A stretch of DNA of 64,000 nt, from positions 295,822-359,821 of the forward strand of contig CH003266.1 in NCBI GenBank assembly GCA_000149265.1. Reading direction: 5' to 3'. A program made the translations under genes and the position numbers. The DNA comes from Ciona savignyi. Taxonomy: Eukaryota > Chordata > Ascidiacea > Phlebobranchia > Cionidae. Below the pieces are notes generated by a model that worked only from the letters and a program-made list of their open reading frames with translations, was not told the origin of the DNA and ran no database searches. Positions 49,690-62,472 of this stretch are shown here, one piece after another. The stretch's first letter is position 1. Every line of letters starts with the position of its first letter.

Positions 49690-51990
49690 CGGCAATATTG
49701 GGTAAGGTTGTAGGGCAATACTGGGTGAGGTGTGAGGTTGCGCGTCAATACTGGGTAAGGTTGTACGGCAACACTAGGTAATGTTATGTGGCAATACTAA
49801 GTGAGGTTGTATCGTAATACTGTCTGATGTCTTCCGGCAATACTGGGAAAGATTGTGTGCCAATAGTGGGTAAGGTTGTGCGGCAATACTGGGTGATGTT
49901 TTATGGCAATACTGGGTGATAATTTATGGCAATACTGGTTGAGGTTGCACGGCAATACCGGGTAATGTTGCACGGCAATACTGGGTGATGTTGCACGGCA
50001 ATACTGGGTGATGTTGTACGGCAATACTTGGTGATGGTATACGGCAATACTGGCTGAGGTTGTACGGTAATACTGGGTAAGGTTGCATGGCAATACTGGG
50101 TGATGTTGCACCATACGGCAATAGTGGGTAAAGTTGTGCGGCAATACTGGGTGAGATTGTCCGGCAATACTGGGTGAGTTTGTATGGCAATACTGGGTGA
50201 GGTTGCATGTCAATACCGGATGAGGTTGTGTGTCGATACTGGGTGTGGTTGTACAGCAATACTGGGTGAGGTTGTACGGCAATACTGGGTGAGGTTGTAC
50301 TGCAATACTGGGTGAGGTTGTACGGCAATACTAGGTGAGGTTGTGCGCTAATACTGGGCGATGTTGTACTGCAATACTGGGTGAGGTTGTATGGCAATAC
50401 TGGGTAAGCTTGTTAGGCAATACTAGGTGAGGTTGTACGGCAATACTGGGTGAGGTTGTGCGGCAATACTGGGTGAGGTTGTGCAGCAATACTGGGTGAG
50501 GTTTTGCGGCAATACTGGGTGAGGTGTGAGGTTGTGCGGCAATACTGTGTGAGGTTGTATGACAATACTGGGTAAGCTTGTATGGCAATACTGGGTGAGG
50601 CTGTACAGCAATACAGGGTCAGGTTGTGCGGCAATACCGTGTGAGGTTGTGTAGCCATACTGGGTGAGGTTGTGTAGCAATACTGGGTGAGGTTGTACGG
50701 CAATACTTGATGAGGTTTTGCGGCAATACTGGATGAGGTTGTGCAGCAATACTAGGTGAGGTTGTGCAGCAATACTGGGTGAGGTTGTGTAGCAATACTG
50801 GGTGAGGTTGTGCAGCAATACTGGGTGAGGTTGTGCGGCAATACTGGGTGAGGTTGTACAGCAATACTGGGTGAGGTTGTATGGCAATACTGGGTGAGGT
50901 TGTGTAGCAATACTGGGTAAGGTTGTACGGCAATACTGGGTGATGTTGTACGGCAATACTGGGTGATTTTGTACGGAAATACTGGGTGATGTTGTTCGGC
51001 AATACTGGGTGAGGTTACGGCAACACTGGTTGAGGTTGTGTAGCAATACTGGGTGAGGTTGTGCAGCAATACTGGGTGAGGTTGTGCAGCAATACTGGGT
51101 GAGGTTGTGCAGCAATACTGGGTGAGGTTGTGCAGCAATACTGGGTGAGGTTGTACGGCAATACTGCGTAAGGTTGTACGGCAATACTGGGTGAGGTTGT
51201 ACATCAATACTGGGTGAGGTTGTGTAGCAATACTGGATGAGGTTGTGCGGCAATACTGGGTGAGGTTGTGTAGCAATACTGGGTGAGGTTGTGTAGCAAT
51301 ACTAAGTGAGGTTGTGCAGCAATACTGGGTGAGGTTGTGCGGCAATACTGGGTGATGTTGTACGGCAATACTGGGTGATGTTGTACGGAAATACTGGGTG
51401 ATGTTGTATGGCAATACCTGGGTGAGGTTGTACGGCAACACTGGGTGAGGTTGTACGGCAACACTGGGTGAGGTTGTGTAGCAATACTGGGTGAGGTGGT
51501 GCAGCAATACTAAGTGAGGTTGTGCAGCAATACTAGGTGAGGTTGTGCGGCAATACTGGGTGATGTTGGACGGCAATACTGGGTGAGGTTGTACGGCAAT
51601 ACTGGGTGATGTTGGACGGCAATACTGGGTGAGGTTGTATGGAAATACTGGGTGAAGTTGTATGGCAATACTGGGTGAGGTTGTGTAGCAATACTGGGTT
51701 AGGTTACGGCAATACTGGGTAAGGTTGTGTAGCAATACTGGGTGATGTTGTACGGCAATACTGGGTGATGTTGTACGGCAGTACTGGTTGAGGTTGTACG
51801 GCAATACTGGGTGATGTTGGACGGCAATACTGGGTGAGGTTGTATGGAAATACTGGGTGAAGTTGTATGGCAATACTGGGTGAGGTTTTGCGGCAATACT
51901 GGGTGAGGTTGTGCGGCAATACTGGGTGAGGTTACGGCAACACTGGGTGAGGTTGTGTAGCAATACTACTAAGTGATGTTCTGTGTCAAT
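49690..51990. repeat. 24-bp minisatellite, left arm
   Basis: About 95 head-to-tail units of the type GGTTGTACGGCAATACTGGG plus TGAG, with GTGCAGC/GTGTAGC/GTATGGC variants interspersed. Because 24 is divisible by three and the unit lacks stops on the minus strand, all three minus frames stay open for hundreds of codons, encoding NLTQYCRTTSPSIAVQPHPV-type repeats. Treated as non-coding. Confidence 0.92.
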
Positions 51991-53198
51991 TCTGGTAAAG
52001 GTTTTGTACAAATGATGGTTTGTTTTTATGGGGTCATTTGACAGAGGAAGCTTAGTACACAGTCAAGGATATTCATACTTTTTTTATCATAGGGGTAATT
52101 AAAAGATGACTTCCCGGCCCCAGTTTGGTTAGTGAATGTATTTGCAATTTGTTGTATATAAATCAAGAAAGTTTAACTGTTTTAGTTTAACCCATTAGTC
52201 CACTGGGTTAAGGTGACGTCTGCTAAGTCCCCTGACCAAGGACAACAGTGCATAATAATACCCAGGCTCGAGATCTTACTGTTGTAGAAGAATATGTTCT
52301 TGCTTAAGTTTACTTAACATAATCTTCTTACAGGTACAAGTACAACTAAGCAGCTTAAGAGACAAAATCTTAAAAAGAAGGGTCCAAGAAAAAGAAGGTC
52401 TTTAATCAAAAATACTTTATGTTAAATGTATTAAATTGTGTAACCATTCGTACCACTCCAATTTTTACTCCTAATTAATAAAGTATAGCAGTAGGATTTC
52501 AAATCTAAATAAATGTAAATTCTAATTATATAACTTGTTTGTATAAAAACATGTGTATAACCATACGATTACAATATTTAAAAATTGTGTTGCTGTTTTT
52601 TAGCGAAGGCGAACTATGTATCACATTCACCCATGCTGTATTTCCAATGTGATGGAATTCGGATCAGAGGTTTGGAGGGTTGCCGGAAGGTGTATCTCAT
52701 CCTAACAAAAGGTGGTTGAAATTAATGTGAAATTATTTACTCACTAGAATAGATCCTTGAAAGTAAAACCGATGTTTTATTATGTTTACACCATAATAGA
52801 TTTGACTGCTTGTTTGTGGACATGAGGTGTCTTACTGTGCACCATATCAAATCTTGTTTTACCATATTGCTATTCACTTCGAATTTTTTTAAATGGTAGG
52901 TAATCCATAATTATATATTGAGAAATATTTTATTTTTCTACAGAAATGGCAACCCTAGCACATCGACCGTTGAAGTGGGCACCGAGGAAGAATCTACATT
53001 CCTCTTTGAAAATTGAGAATCTAATAAATTGATAGATTTATCATACACTTGGTCTGTTGAATTTACCTTGTCCGAATCATAGGCGACAACTGTGGTTCCT
53101 AAATTCGTTAAAATCCTTAGATAAGTGGGATTTGTTTCTTGTTTGTATCGTAGCGTGCGGAGAAACCCACTTAGAACAGGATGTTCTATTATCGATAT

Positions 53199-53298
53199 NN
53201 NNNNNNNNNNNNNNNNNNNNNNNNNNNNNNNNNNNNNNNNNNNNNNNNNNNNNNNNNNNNNNNNNNNNNNNNNNNNNNNNNNNNNNNNNNNNNNNNNN
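53199..53298. other. Assembly gap (100 N)
   Basis: Exactly 100 undetermined bases, the conventional placeholder for a gap of unknown size. It interrupts the centre of the Foldback-like element, so the element's true length is unknown. Confidence 0.99.
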
Positions 53299-53984
53299 TC
53301 ACATCAGGAAAGGATTTCATGCTATAACCCATTAAATGGGAAAACACGGGAAAGTTATCGCACGGGCAATCGTCAGATTCATAGCGAATACACAAGGGTG
53401 CGTAATCACACGGCAAATCGTTTTAGTAGATTACTTCGTCTAGTCGGTATAGGATAGGATATTCATATTTATCCCCGTGAATTGGAAAACTAAGGGGTTT
53501 AGCACACGGGCAATCGTGAGATCACCTTGGGCCCACCGGCGGGTTACCGGAGCTATCGCTCTGTATTGTATTTAATGTAGTCACTGGTACCATTTCAACA
53601 CATGTATGAGTTTGTATCTTACTTGGACTGCACTTAACTTGACTATAACGCGACATTATGTAAAATAAAACCAAAACGTATCATCAACCTGTGGTAGCGC
53701 GCCAACCGCCGGTTAATTTTCCCACCAAGTTGAAAAGAAACTGCAGTTTTACAAATTGTTGTCCCAATATTAAAAGCAACAAATGTATGACCTTGCTATC
53801 TTACATTGAATGAACTCCAATTGACTGCAAAGCAATATCTTGTCAGATAAAAGTATTGAAGGTTACCATCAACCTGTGTTCGCACGCAAAATTTGCTGGA
53901 TGTTATATCGACAAAAATAAAAAGAAACTGCTGTTTCCCGAATTCTTGGCCGATAATTAAAAGTAACATGTGCATGAGTTAGTT

Positions 53985-55030
53985 TTCGAAGAAATAAACG
54001 ATTTACATCGAAAATCGCATGCTCGTAAGGCAAAACCTTATAGCCATCAATTGGGTTACATAAAAGAGCTTGACCAATCATCTTTTTAGTATTTCTTAAC
54101 GTATCGAAATGAAACAAACTGTACTGCGTTCACAAGGCAAATACACATTGTTTGGTATAAAACATATCCACATTGGTTAAGATATAAAAGATTTACATCG
54201 AAAATCTCATGCTCGTAAGGCAAAACCTTACAGCCGTCAATCGGGTTACATGAAATAGCTTGACCAATCATATTTTTAGTATTTCTTAACGTATTAAAAT
54301 GAAACAAACTTTGTTGCATTCACAAGGCAAATCCACATTGATTGGTATATAAAATGTCCCCATTGCTCAACAAATAAACGATTTACATCGAAAATTGCAT
54401 GTTCGCATAGCTGTCAATCAGATTTAATATTAATAGCTTGACCCAATCTGTTTTTGTATTTCTTAACGTATCAAAATAAAACAAACTGTGTTGCATTTAG
54501 AAGGCAAATACGCATTGATTGGTATAAAATATATCCACATTGGTCAAGAAATGAACGATTTACATCGAAAATCTCATGCTCGTAAGGCAAAACCTTATAG
54601 CCGTCAACCGGGTTACATGAAAGAGCTTGACCAATCATCTTTTTAGTATTTCTTAACGTATTAAAATGAAACAAACTTTGTAGCATTCACAAGGCAAATA
54701 CACATTGATTGGTATATAATATGTCCCCATTGCTTAATAAATAAACGATTTACATCGAAAATTGCATGTTCGCATAGCTGTCAATCAGATTTCATATGAA
54801 AAGCTGGACCCCGCACTGTATTTGTATTTCTTAACGTATCAAAATAAAACAAACTGTGTTGCATTCAGAAGGCAAATACACACCGATTGGTATAAAATAT
54901 ATCCACGTTGCTCAAGAAATGACCGATTTACATCGAATATTTCATGTTCGCATAGTTATTAATCAGGTTTCATATATATAAATGACTTGACCAAGTCTGT
55001 TTTTGTACTTTTTAACGTAATGAAATAATA
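53985..55030. repeat. Tandem satellite, unit about 185 bp
   Basis: Five to six diverged copies, each with CGATTTACATCGAAAAT, CTCGTAAGGCAAAACC, TTGACCAATC and TATTTCTTAACGTAT in order. Copies start near 53990, 54179, 54368, 54545, 54735 and 54918. Alternate copies resemble each other more (shared GTTCGCATAGCTGTCAATCAG in copies 3 and 5), suggesting a two-unit higher-order repeat. Confidence 0.88.
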
Positions 55031-57119
55031 CGAACGTGACTGAATGATTAGTTAACCAATACGGATTACAGAAATTTACCGTGGTTCTAAGGACGCTGTC
55101 TTAACGGCATACCATTCGACCAAATACTAGGACTTGATACGTTGCACTTGAAAAAAGTAAAATATGGACTAAAACAGGCATAAAACGTTTTAATGTTGTC
55201 TTACAGGATATCACTATGCAGTCAGTTATAGTGTATTGCAAGTTTAATATCTAACTCGTACATATGCTGTGAGCTCGTCATACGGTCGCTAGTTAATCGG
55301 TTGTGTCGTTGGGAAAGGCACTTTACGGACATTGCCTGAACCCAGCGGATTAATGGGTTCAACAAAATTAAAGGAACGTGCCTACCATATACAACATACT
55401 ACAGTAGCTCCGTTAACCCAACGGTGGGCGCGAGGTGATCTGATGATTGCTCGTGTGTTAACCCCCTTGGTTTTTCCATTAACGGGGATAAACATGAATA
55501 TCCTATTCTAACGTTGTAAACACCAATATTCGTTAAGAGTGTCGGCGAACAAGTTTTGTTTACAATTAAAGTAATGTCAAAAATTCAACACCATACTTGC
55601 ATACATTTATTAAGAAAAACCAAACGTCTTCCAACGCAAAACAGAGCATGAACGATTGTTGAAGGTGGCCAATATTACAAAGGTTTAATCAATACACTAC
55701 GCAAAATACTTTTTAAATAGCATACACAGTTAGACAGGCTTCTACGCTTTTTCATCGGAATCAGTTGTATAATGTAGACGTTCTAAAATGTCGTCGACGG
55801 ACTCGAATGACGAATGATCGGTGATTTGTTTGTGATCTTGTGGTATTTGCCGAATATTTTCAAGGCCCAACAATAGTTTAGTGCATGTGTCCATGATTTA
55901 AATGGTTTGGCACTTGCTAAATCATTTTCTAGGTCACTTTGAGTAATTTCAAGTCGCAGTTGGTAGGATAAGGGGTAAGGTTAAGAAATTACTGGGTTGT
56001 GCTTGTTACAGCTTTATTTGTTCAGACAATTTGATCTTGATAGACTGATAGTGCATCATAACACTTCTTGCATCATATAGTAGTAATGTAACATCAGGGC
56101 ATACTCTTCTTTCCAGGTTAAAGGTGCGACACCAGACGTATTAGAATGCGTTTCCTCTAACATGGCCAGAGCAGTAATGGTTCCTGCAAGTAGTTATTTT
56201 ATAAGTGTGATGTATTATTTTTGTGGATCTGATGCAAACAAGATAAAGGGCTAGTATAAAAATACCGGTAGATAAGCAATTGCAACATAACAAGAAATAT
56301 TTGTCACAACTTGTTACCTTAAGGTAATAAGAATAGTTCTTCAAAAAAGTGGTTATTTCCCAAATGAACAAAGTTTAACTAGATATATATGTACTAGGGT
56401 ATTAGGAAAAATGTCAAATTCTGATTGGGATTCTTTGAGTAAGTGGTTTGCTTTGTTTAGCTTATTTACAATTGATGTGGCTTAAAAAATGTCAATGTGA
56501 GTATGTGACATTTATTCTTAACACTATAGACCTTACCCAAATTTTTTTTGACATGGTTTCCATAATGAAGAAGACCATAAGTTAAAAGAACAGTTCGGTG
56601 TTCAGGGTTTATTTCTTTGGACATTTTTTTCAAAATTCCACATCAAGTAGAACCACAGACGTTCCACCGTTTCACCTTCCATCAAACCAAAACCAGACTG
56701 CCGCCGTGAACTGTACTTCAACTGCAGTAACCAACATAAACATTATATTTAAGAATTAGAGAAAGTTGTAAGTTAAGCTTAAAATTCCATTTAACATAAA
56801 CAATTCGTACATATATACTTGGACAAGGGACTTACTTGACATGATAAACTGCGGCCATATCCACGAAAAACAGGCGCTGCGAATTCAAACCAACACAACA
56901 ATTTTTCTTCTTCTTGTTCTAATGGGACAAAGCATAACCATTATTTATATATATATATTGTAACAAAGGATAATAAATAATTAAATTACTTCGAGAAGTT
57001 TCTTCACTTAATTGCAGGCAATGTCATGTTATAGGTTGCAGGCAATGTCAAAACACTTTTACAACATCATTGTCTTCAACTTTTTAAGCAATTTTTGCTT
57101 AATCCATACTGCCTATTTG

Positions 57120-58690
57120 AATCTGCAAACCCAACCTTACCCAGGATTGCCGTACAACATCACCCAGTATTGCCGTACAATATCACCCAGTATTGCCGTA
57201 CAACATCACCCAGTATTGCCGTACAACCTCACCCAGTATTGCCGTACAACCTCACCCAGTATTGCCGTACAACCTCACCCAGTATTGCCGTATAACCTTC
57301 CCCACAATTGCTGTGCAACATTACCCAGTATTAACGTAAAACCTAACCCAGTATTGCCGTATAACCTCACACCCAGTATTGTCGTAAAACCTCACCCAGT
57401 ATTGCCGTACAACCTCACCCAGTATTGCCGTACAACATCACGCCCAGTGTTGCCACACAACCATACCCAGTATTGCCGTACAACCTCACCCAGTACTGCC
57501 GTACAACCTCACGCCCAGTATTGCCATACACCCTCACCCAGTATTGCCGTACAGCCTCATCCAGTATTGCTACACAACCTCACCCAGTATTGCTGGTCAG
57601 CCTCACCCAGTATTGCTGCACAACCTCACCCATTGCGGTACAACCTTACCCAGTATTGGCACACAACCTCACCCAGTATTGCTGCACAACCTCACCTAGT
57701 ATTGCTGCACAACCTCATCCAGTATTGCCGCAAAACCTCATCAAGTATTGCCGTACAACCTCACCCAGTATTGCTACACAACCTCACCCAGTATGGCTAC
57801 ACAACCTCACACGGTATTACCACACAACCTGACCCAGTATTGCTACACAACCCCACCCAGTATTGCTACACAACCTCACCCAGTATTGCTACACAACCTC
57901 ACCCAGTATTGCCGTACAACCTCACCCAGTATTGCGGTACAACATCGCCCAGTATTAGCGCACAACCTCACCTAGTATTGCCATACACCCTCACCCAGTA
58001 TTGCCGTACAACCTCTCCCAGTATTGCCGCACAACCTCACCCAGTATTGCCGCACAACCTCACCCAGTATAGCTGTACAACCTCAACTAGTATTGCCATA
58101 CAACCAGTCAACCACACCCAGTATCGACACACAACCTTATCCGGTATTGACATGCAACCTCACCCAGTATTGCCATACAAACTCACCCAGTATTGCCGGA
58201 CAATCTCACCCAGTATTGCCGCACAACTTTACCCACTATTGCCGTATGGTGCAACATCACCCAGTATTGCCATGCAACCTTACCCAGTATTACCATACAA
58301 CCTCAGCCAGTATTGCCGTATACCATCACCAAGTATTGCCGTACAACATCACCCATTATTGCCGTACAACATCACCCAGTATTGCCGTGCAACATCACCC
58401 AGTATTGCCGTGCAACATCACCCGGTATTGCCGTGCAACCTCAACCAGTATTGCCATAAAACATCACCCCGTATTGCCATAAAACATCACCCCGTATTGC
58501 CGCACAACCTTACCCACTATTGGCACACAATCTTTCCCAGTATTGCCGGAAACATCAGACAGATTAGGATACAACCTCACTCAGTATTGCCACATAACAT
58601 TACCTAGTGTTGCCGTACAACCTTACCCAGTATTGAGACACCTCACCCAGTATTGCCCTACAACCTTACCCAATATTGCCGTACAACACT
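57120..58690. repeat. 24-bp minisatellite, right arm
   Basis: Reverse-complement version of the left arm, about 65 units of CCTCACCCAGTATTGCCGTA plus CAAC. Contains higher-order blocks in the same variant order as parts of the left arm (for example the GTATGGTGCAAC irregularity at 58243 mirrors 50105). Apparent ORF of about 530 codons is a repeat artefact. Confidence 0.92.
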
Positions 58691-60208
58691 CAGTTTAGTG
58701 TCTACACAAAACTAGCCTAGTGATGCTATAATGTCAGCACACAATCTTACCTAGTAGCAGCAAACGACTTCCACGATGTTGTCACAGACATCTTCGGCCA
58801 CAGTATTAGCCGGCAACCTTAACCGGTCGCTTAACATTTTACTAATACCTAGTTTTGGTAGTTTAATATGTACCACACTAAAATAACGGTAACTGCCCAA
58901 TTAAACATGCTAAAATGGAATTCTAACTAATCCTCCGAAGCTTTTCAGGCTACACCAACACCAACGTACGCTACCACACACTGTTTAATCTGAAAATAAG
59001 TCATGCGTAACCATTGCGATGATTTTACAAAATATGGCGATCAACCATAATATGCTTAATCGCCGTACCATGTGGTATGAAAATACGACCATGGCTGCAT
59101 ACTATGCGCTAATCATACCAAACCATGTCCCATACTATGGGCTAATCCGTAACGAATCGGGTGATGGGATATTGTAGATTGAATGTGTTTCATATTTAAT
59201 GTATATATATATATAAATTTTCTGTATTTATTTAAAAAATATATATATTTGGAAATAAATTATGCATTTAAACTGTCTTGTTATTATTATATCTTATTAT
59301 ACATAATTTGAACAATTAATAATATTAACTTAGTATTATTAATTTTATCATAGATCATTCTACAACTAGATAGCGCAACCCGACTGCGGGCAGTATTTTG
59401 ACAAGAGCTCCTGTTACAATGCCCTTTGCTGTCCTGATCTTCTTTAACAAAAGTTAAAAAAATACACTTGAGCAATCAAAAAAAGAATTTAATGCAATGT
59501 AGCATTGTCCCACCAAGGTTAGTATTGTCTAGCTTTCCTTCTTATGCAAAATCTAATTAATTGCCGTTCGTATTTCTAGGAAACTTAAGTGTGGATGCTG
59601 TAAAGAAATTGGTGGAAAATCCCCATGTACAAGAAGCACTTCGATTAAACCTCACGCACCAAGAACAGTATACATTAAAATTGCATGAACTGGGGCAGCA
59701 TAGGTAGACACTTTTATATTATTTAGCCAGTAATCGTTTCTTGTTTCTTCGGTTAAAATGACAGGATTCTATATTGATTGTAAATTTATAATACTATACA
59801 AACATTAATCTTTTCAGATTTTGAATTTCTTGAAAAACAAAACAAAGGGGACCAGGACGAAGACGAAGTCATTAAAGTGGCCTTCCTGATAACCATAGTA
59901 TGTATACATGTACCTACCGCTACCGGTTTATATTGATATTCATACATTAATGTATACTCTACTCCTTTTCAAAGAGAAGTTTTATCCTTTTGACTGCACA
60001 CCAGCATAGTTTGGCTGTATTAAGTGTTTGGCAAGGAGGGCCAAAATTTGAATGTAATTTACAGAACTGTAAGCTAATGTTGAACCGAAATAGTGTTTTT
60101 CTCTTCACATTCAAAAAAAATGTTAGGTGGACTAACAGGGCGAAATTTGTTTTTTATTATTATAAAATCAAGTTAACAACACCATGAAAATTCTTTCACA
60201 CTTTACAG

Positions 60209-60589
60209 CCGGAGAAGCATTTTTCAATCAGATTTACCGACATCAATCCTGGTCTGAAAAATCTCTCGCTAAAAGATGTGAGAAAAGAGGATGCATCATC
60301 ATTAACTTTAGCAAGAGTGGTACACAGATTGTTAAAAAGCACATGGCGAGCTGTATCAAATATTTCCAGAAACAAGTTGATGGTTTACATGCATTTTCGC
60401 TTGATCAATTTGGACATTGAACATCACCTAAAATCACAACAATTCAAAATGGAGTTGCTGCTTGGAAAGCTTCATCAACAATTCCAACCAGTAATATCGG
60501 GTTCTGTCAATACTCCAATTTATGACCAATTGGAATTCGCAAGTGCTACATTAGACACGCAATTAGAAGAGAAACACTCCGGAAGATGA
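60209..60589 (+). CDS. Unidentified protein, 3' terminal exon
   Basis: A good acceptor (CTTTACAG) opens a 126-codon frame ending in TGA, followed by an AATAAA at about 60659. The product is amphipathic and helical in look: KDVRKEDASSLTLARVVHRL, then STWRAVSNISRNKLMVYMHF, ending EFASATLDTQLEEKHSGR. Two further open exon-like pieces lie upstream, 59580-59703 (LSVDAVKKLVENPHVQEALR) and 59818-59896 (FEFLEKQNKGDQDEDEVIKV), but their splice phases do not join cleanly with each other or with this exon. So either exons are missing or the locus is damaged. Nothing in it lets me name a family. The upstream exons would begin just outside the right end of the Foldback-like element. Confidence 0.45.
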   Translation, partial: PEKHFSIRFTDINPGLKNLSLKDVRKEDASSLTLARVVHRLLKSTWRAVSNISRNKLMVYMHFRLINLDIEHHLKSQQFKMELLLGKLHQQFQPVISGSVNTPIYDQLEFASATLDTQLEEKHSGR

Positions 60590-60599
60590 ACCATGTAAC

Positions 60600-61845
60600 A
60601 TTGTGCAAATGTTAAGTTTAATGCTTGAAAGTAATGAGAAAGTTGAAAGCGATGATGAATAAAATTTATTTTGTGTTACGTAGTCTTTGGTGATGTTTGG
60701 TCGATCTATTTTGGTGTGCAGATGTTATTTTACGATATCCAATGTGCAATATTATAGTACCAGCTGCTTTGTCTACATATAGGATAGTCGTACTTAAGCC
60801 AACTATAAGAATAATTAAAGTCGTAAAGTCAAAGTTTTTATTTGTAAGAACACCATGTGGCCATCGTCAACATACTATAGCTATTGCAGTTTGTATTTAA
60901 ATCAACCGGACGGAGGCTTCGTGCTTCAATTGTTCGGCCGGATAACTCCAGCGATAACGCGTCAAACCAAAAGGCTACGAAATCGAAATGCATTTCGCGT
61001 GTGTCTTCAAACAATAATTTTTACGATTTGTTTGAATAAGTTGGACAAAGTAAATAAATATATATCCCAGGTCCCACTCGCAGTACGCGGAGTTTTGACA
61101 AAAGCCTGTGGTATTTTCAAATCCACGACCGCGTTTAATAAATGCCATGAGCCATCGGATTTTTGGGCAACTCGTTTTAGACCAACATAATCAAACAAGC
61201 TCACTGTCGGATCTTCACCAAATAGAGCTTACAATCAATGATACGTTACGGGTTAAAGACGTGTTTTATTCATGACTTGCGCAAGGGTTTATATTATTAA
61301 CACGGACGGTAATGAAATTCCAAACGCGCATAAAGCTTGCCACATTATTACACAGAGTTTCGGTGCCATCGGTTGTATGGTTTAGTTTGTGGTTAAATGA
61401 GGCAATGGTAGTCAGTTCTAATTGATACTAAAAGTGACGATGCACGCGAATGTAATATAACATAGTGACAAAAGGCGTCCGCATTTAGATGACGTGACGT
61501 GTGGTGACGATCGGTTGTGGTGTTTGCTTATGAACCGTTGCAATTAATATGATGATTGTGGAAAATTCTCATAATATGTGCTACATTACTACATGCAAGA
61601 CCACTTGCTCGTGTTTATCACAAGGGGTAAAACATGTAGTGATAAATGTCAACCACCGCTAGCGCAGTGTTTTTACGGTGTTGCATATGTAGGGAGTCGA
61701 TGTTGGTTGCGTGCATTACAGCCGATACGATATGCGATTCCCCACACGCGGTCTCGACTGTCGGAGTTGCGTACGTCGTCTATACTTGGCTACTTCTTAC
61801 CTGATACAATAGAACTCTTATAAAGACCACGATTAAACATGAAAT
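60600..61845. other. No gene recognised
   Basis: Contains short overlapping ORFs on both strands. The most protein-like is minus 61204-61007 (GSWHLLNAVVDLKIPQAFVK), with no splice or start support. No repeats stand out apart from the SINE that begins at 61845. Confidence 0.4.
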
Positions 61846-62337
61846 ACAGGTAATAGTCCGCTTGGTGGGGTCGTGCGTCGCCTTTAAACTAAAGGTCTGT
61901 AGGGTCGAAACTGGTCTCCAGCTATAGTCGGTTGTGTCCTTGGGCAAAGCACTTAGTGGACATCGTCTAAACCAAGTAGAATGGATTGGACTAACACAGC
62001 AGCGGCAACGTCTGAATCGTATATACAACTCACTACGAAACAAATTTTAAATAGTAATACGCATCAAGACCAAAGTAAAAATATTGGCAGAAATGGTAGC
62101 TACACTATTTGTTTTTCAGTGTCAAATATACTTCTTGGATTTTTATTTTGGTAATTAAAGCACACAAAAAAATGCGCGTGGACTTATTTCCTTTAGCACT
62201 ACGTAAACCAAGTTATCAACAAGTCCGACGCTTACAGGCACACGATATGAAAATTAAAAGTAAAAAACATTATGGAGATCTGTACATAAATTAATTCTAA
62301 TCTTTTTTCTGTGCTGTTTTTTGGCTATCATTAATTA

Positions 62338-62472
62338 ATGGCGGCACGCGTGCTGTTGTGGTTGTGGTCGGCAATCGTAAGAAGGATCGTTGCATCTCTA
62401 GTGACCACAATAACTCGGTGGCTAATTTTAGGAGGATCGACCGAAGATGAAGTTTACAGGCTGCTCAAATAA
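62338..62472 (+). CDS. Possible 44-residue membrane-type small protein
   Basis: ATG to TAA frame of 44 codons, higher in GC than its surroundings: MAARVLLWLWSAIVRRIV at the start, RWLILGGSTEDEVYRLLK at the end. A hydrophobic, Trp-rich and Arg-containing N-terminal half is followed by an acidic tail. No conserved neighbour, acceptor site or family supports it; it may be an exon of a larger gene or chance. Confidence 0.25.
   Translation: MAARVLLWLWSAIVRRIVASLVTTITRWLILGGSTEDEVYRLLK

Larger units (their letters stand above)
49206..59163. mobile_element. Foldback-like element with long minisatellite-bearing inverted arms
   Basis: The ends are inverted repeats CACCCGATTCGTTACGG / CCGTAACGAATCGGGTG, and the 7-base sequence ATGGGAT flanks both sides (49199-49205 and 59164-59170). 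Outer arms (49206-49690 and 58690-59163) are nearly identical in reverse. Inward of them lie 24-bp minisatellites in opposite orientation (about 49690-51990 and 57120-58690). The 5-kb centre (about 52.0-57.1 kb) has no recognisable transposase; it contains an assembly gap, SINEs, a ~185-bp satellite and a few short exon-like ORFs. Galileo/Foldback elements of the P superfamily have this architecture and 7-bp duplications, but family membership is inferred. Confidence 0.75.

Noticed and set aside
49690..51990. CRISPR-like array
   Set aside because: Repeats are contiguous with no unique spacers, in a eukaryotic intron-bearing context.
50752..52011. Minus-strand ORFs up to 419 codons in the left minisatellite
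   Set aside because: Same artefact as the right arm; overlapping open frames all translate the same repeat.
52335..53013. A three-exon gene inside the Foldback-like element (KQLKRQNLKKKGPRKRR; YVSHSPMLYFQCDGIRIRG; ...EVGTEEESTFLFEN)
   Set aside because: Each piece has plausible splice sites, but their phases do not join and no domain is recognisable.
53057..53457. ORFs spanning the run of N
   Set aside because: They only stay open because undetermined bases cannot give stops; the flanks are SINE sequence.
57012..58607. A 531-codon plus-strand ORF of NLTQYCRTTSPSIAVQPHPV-like repeats
   Set aside because: It is the 24-bp minisatellite read through. All three frames are open because the unit is a multiple of three without stops, and the mirror arm gives the same on the minus strand. 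No promoter, signal or non-repeat conserved part.
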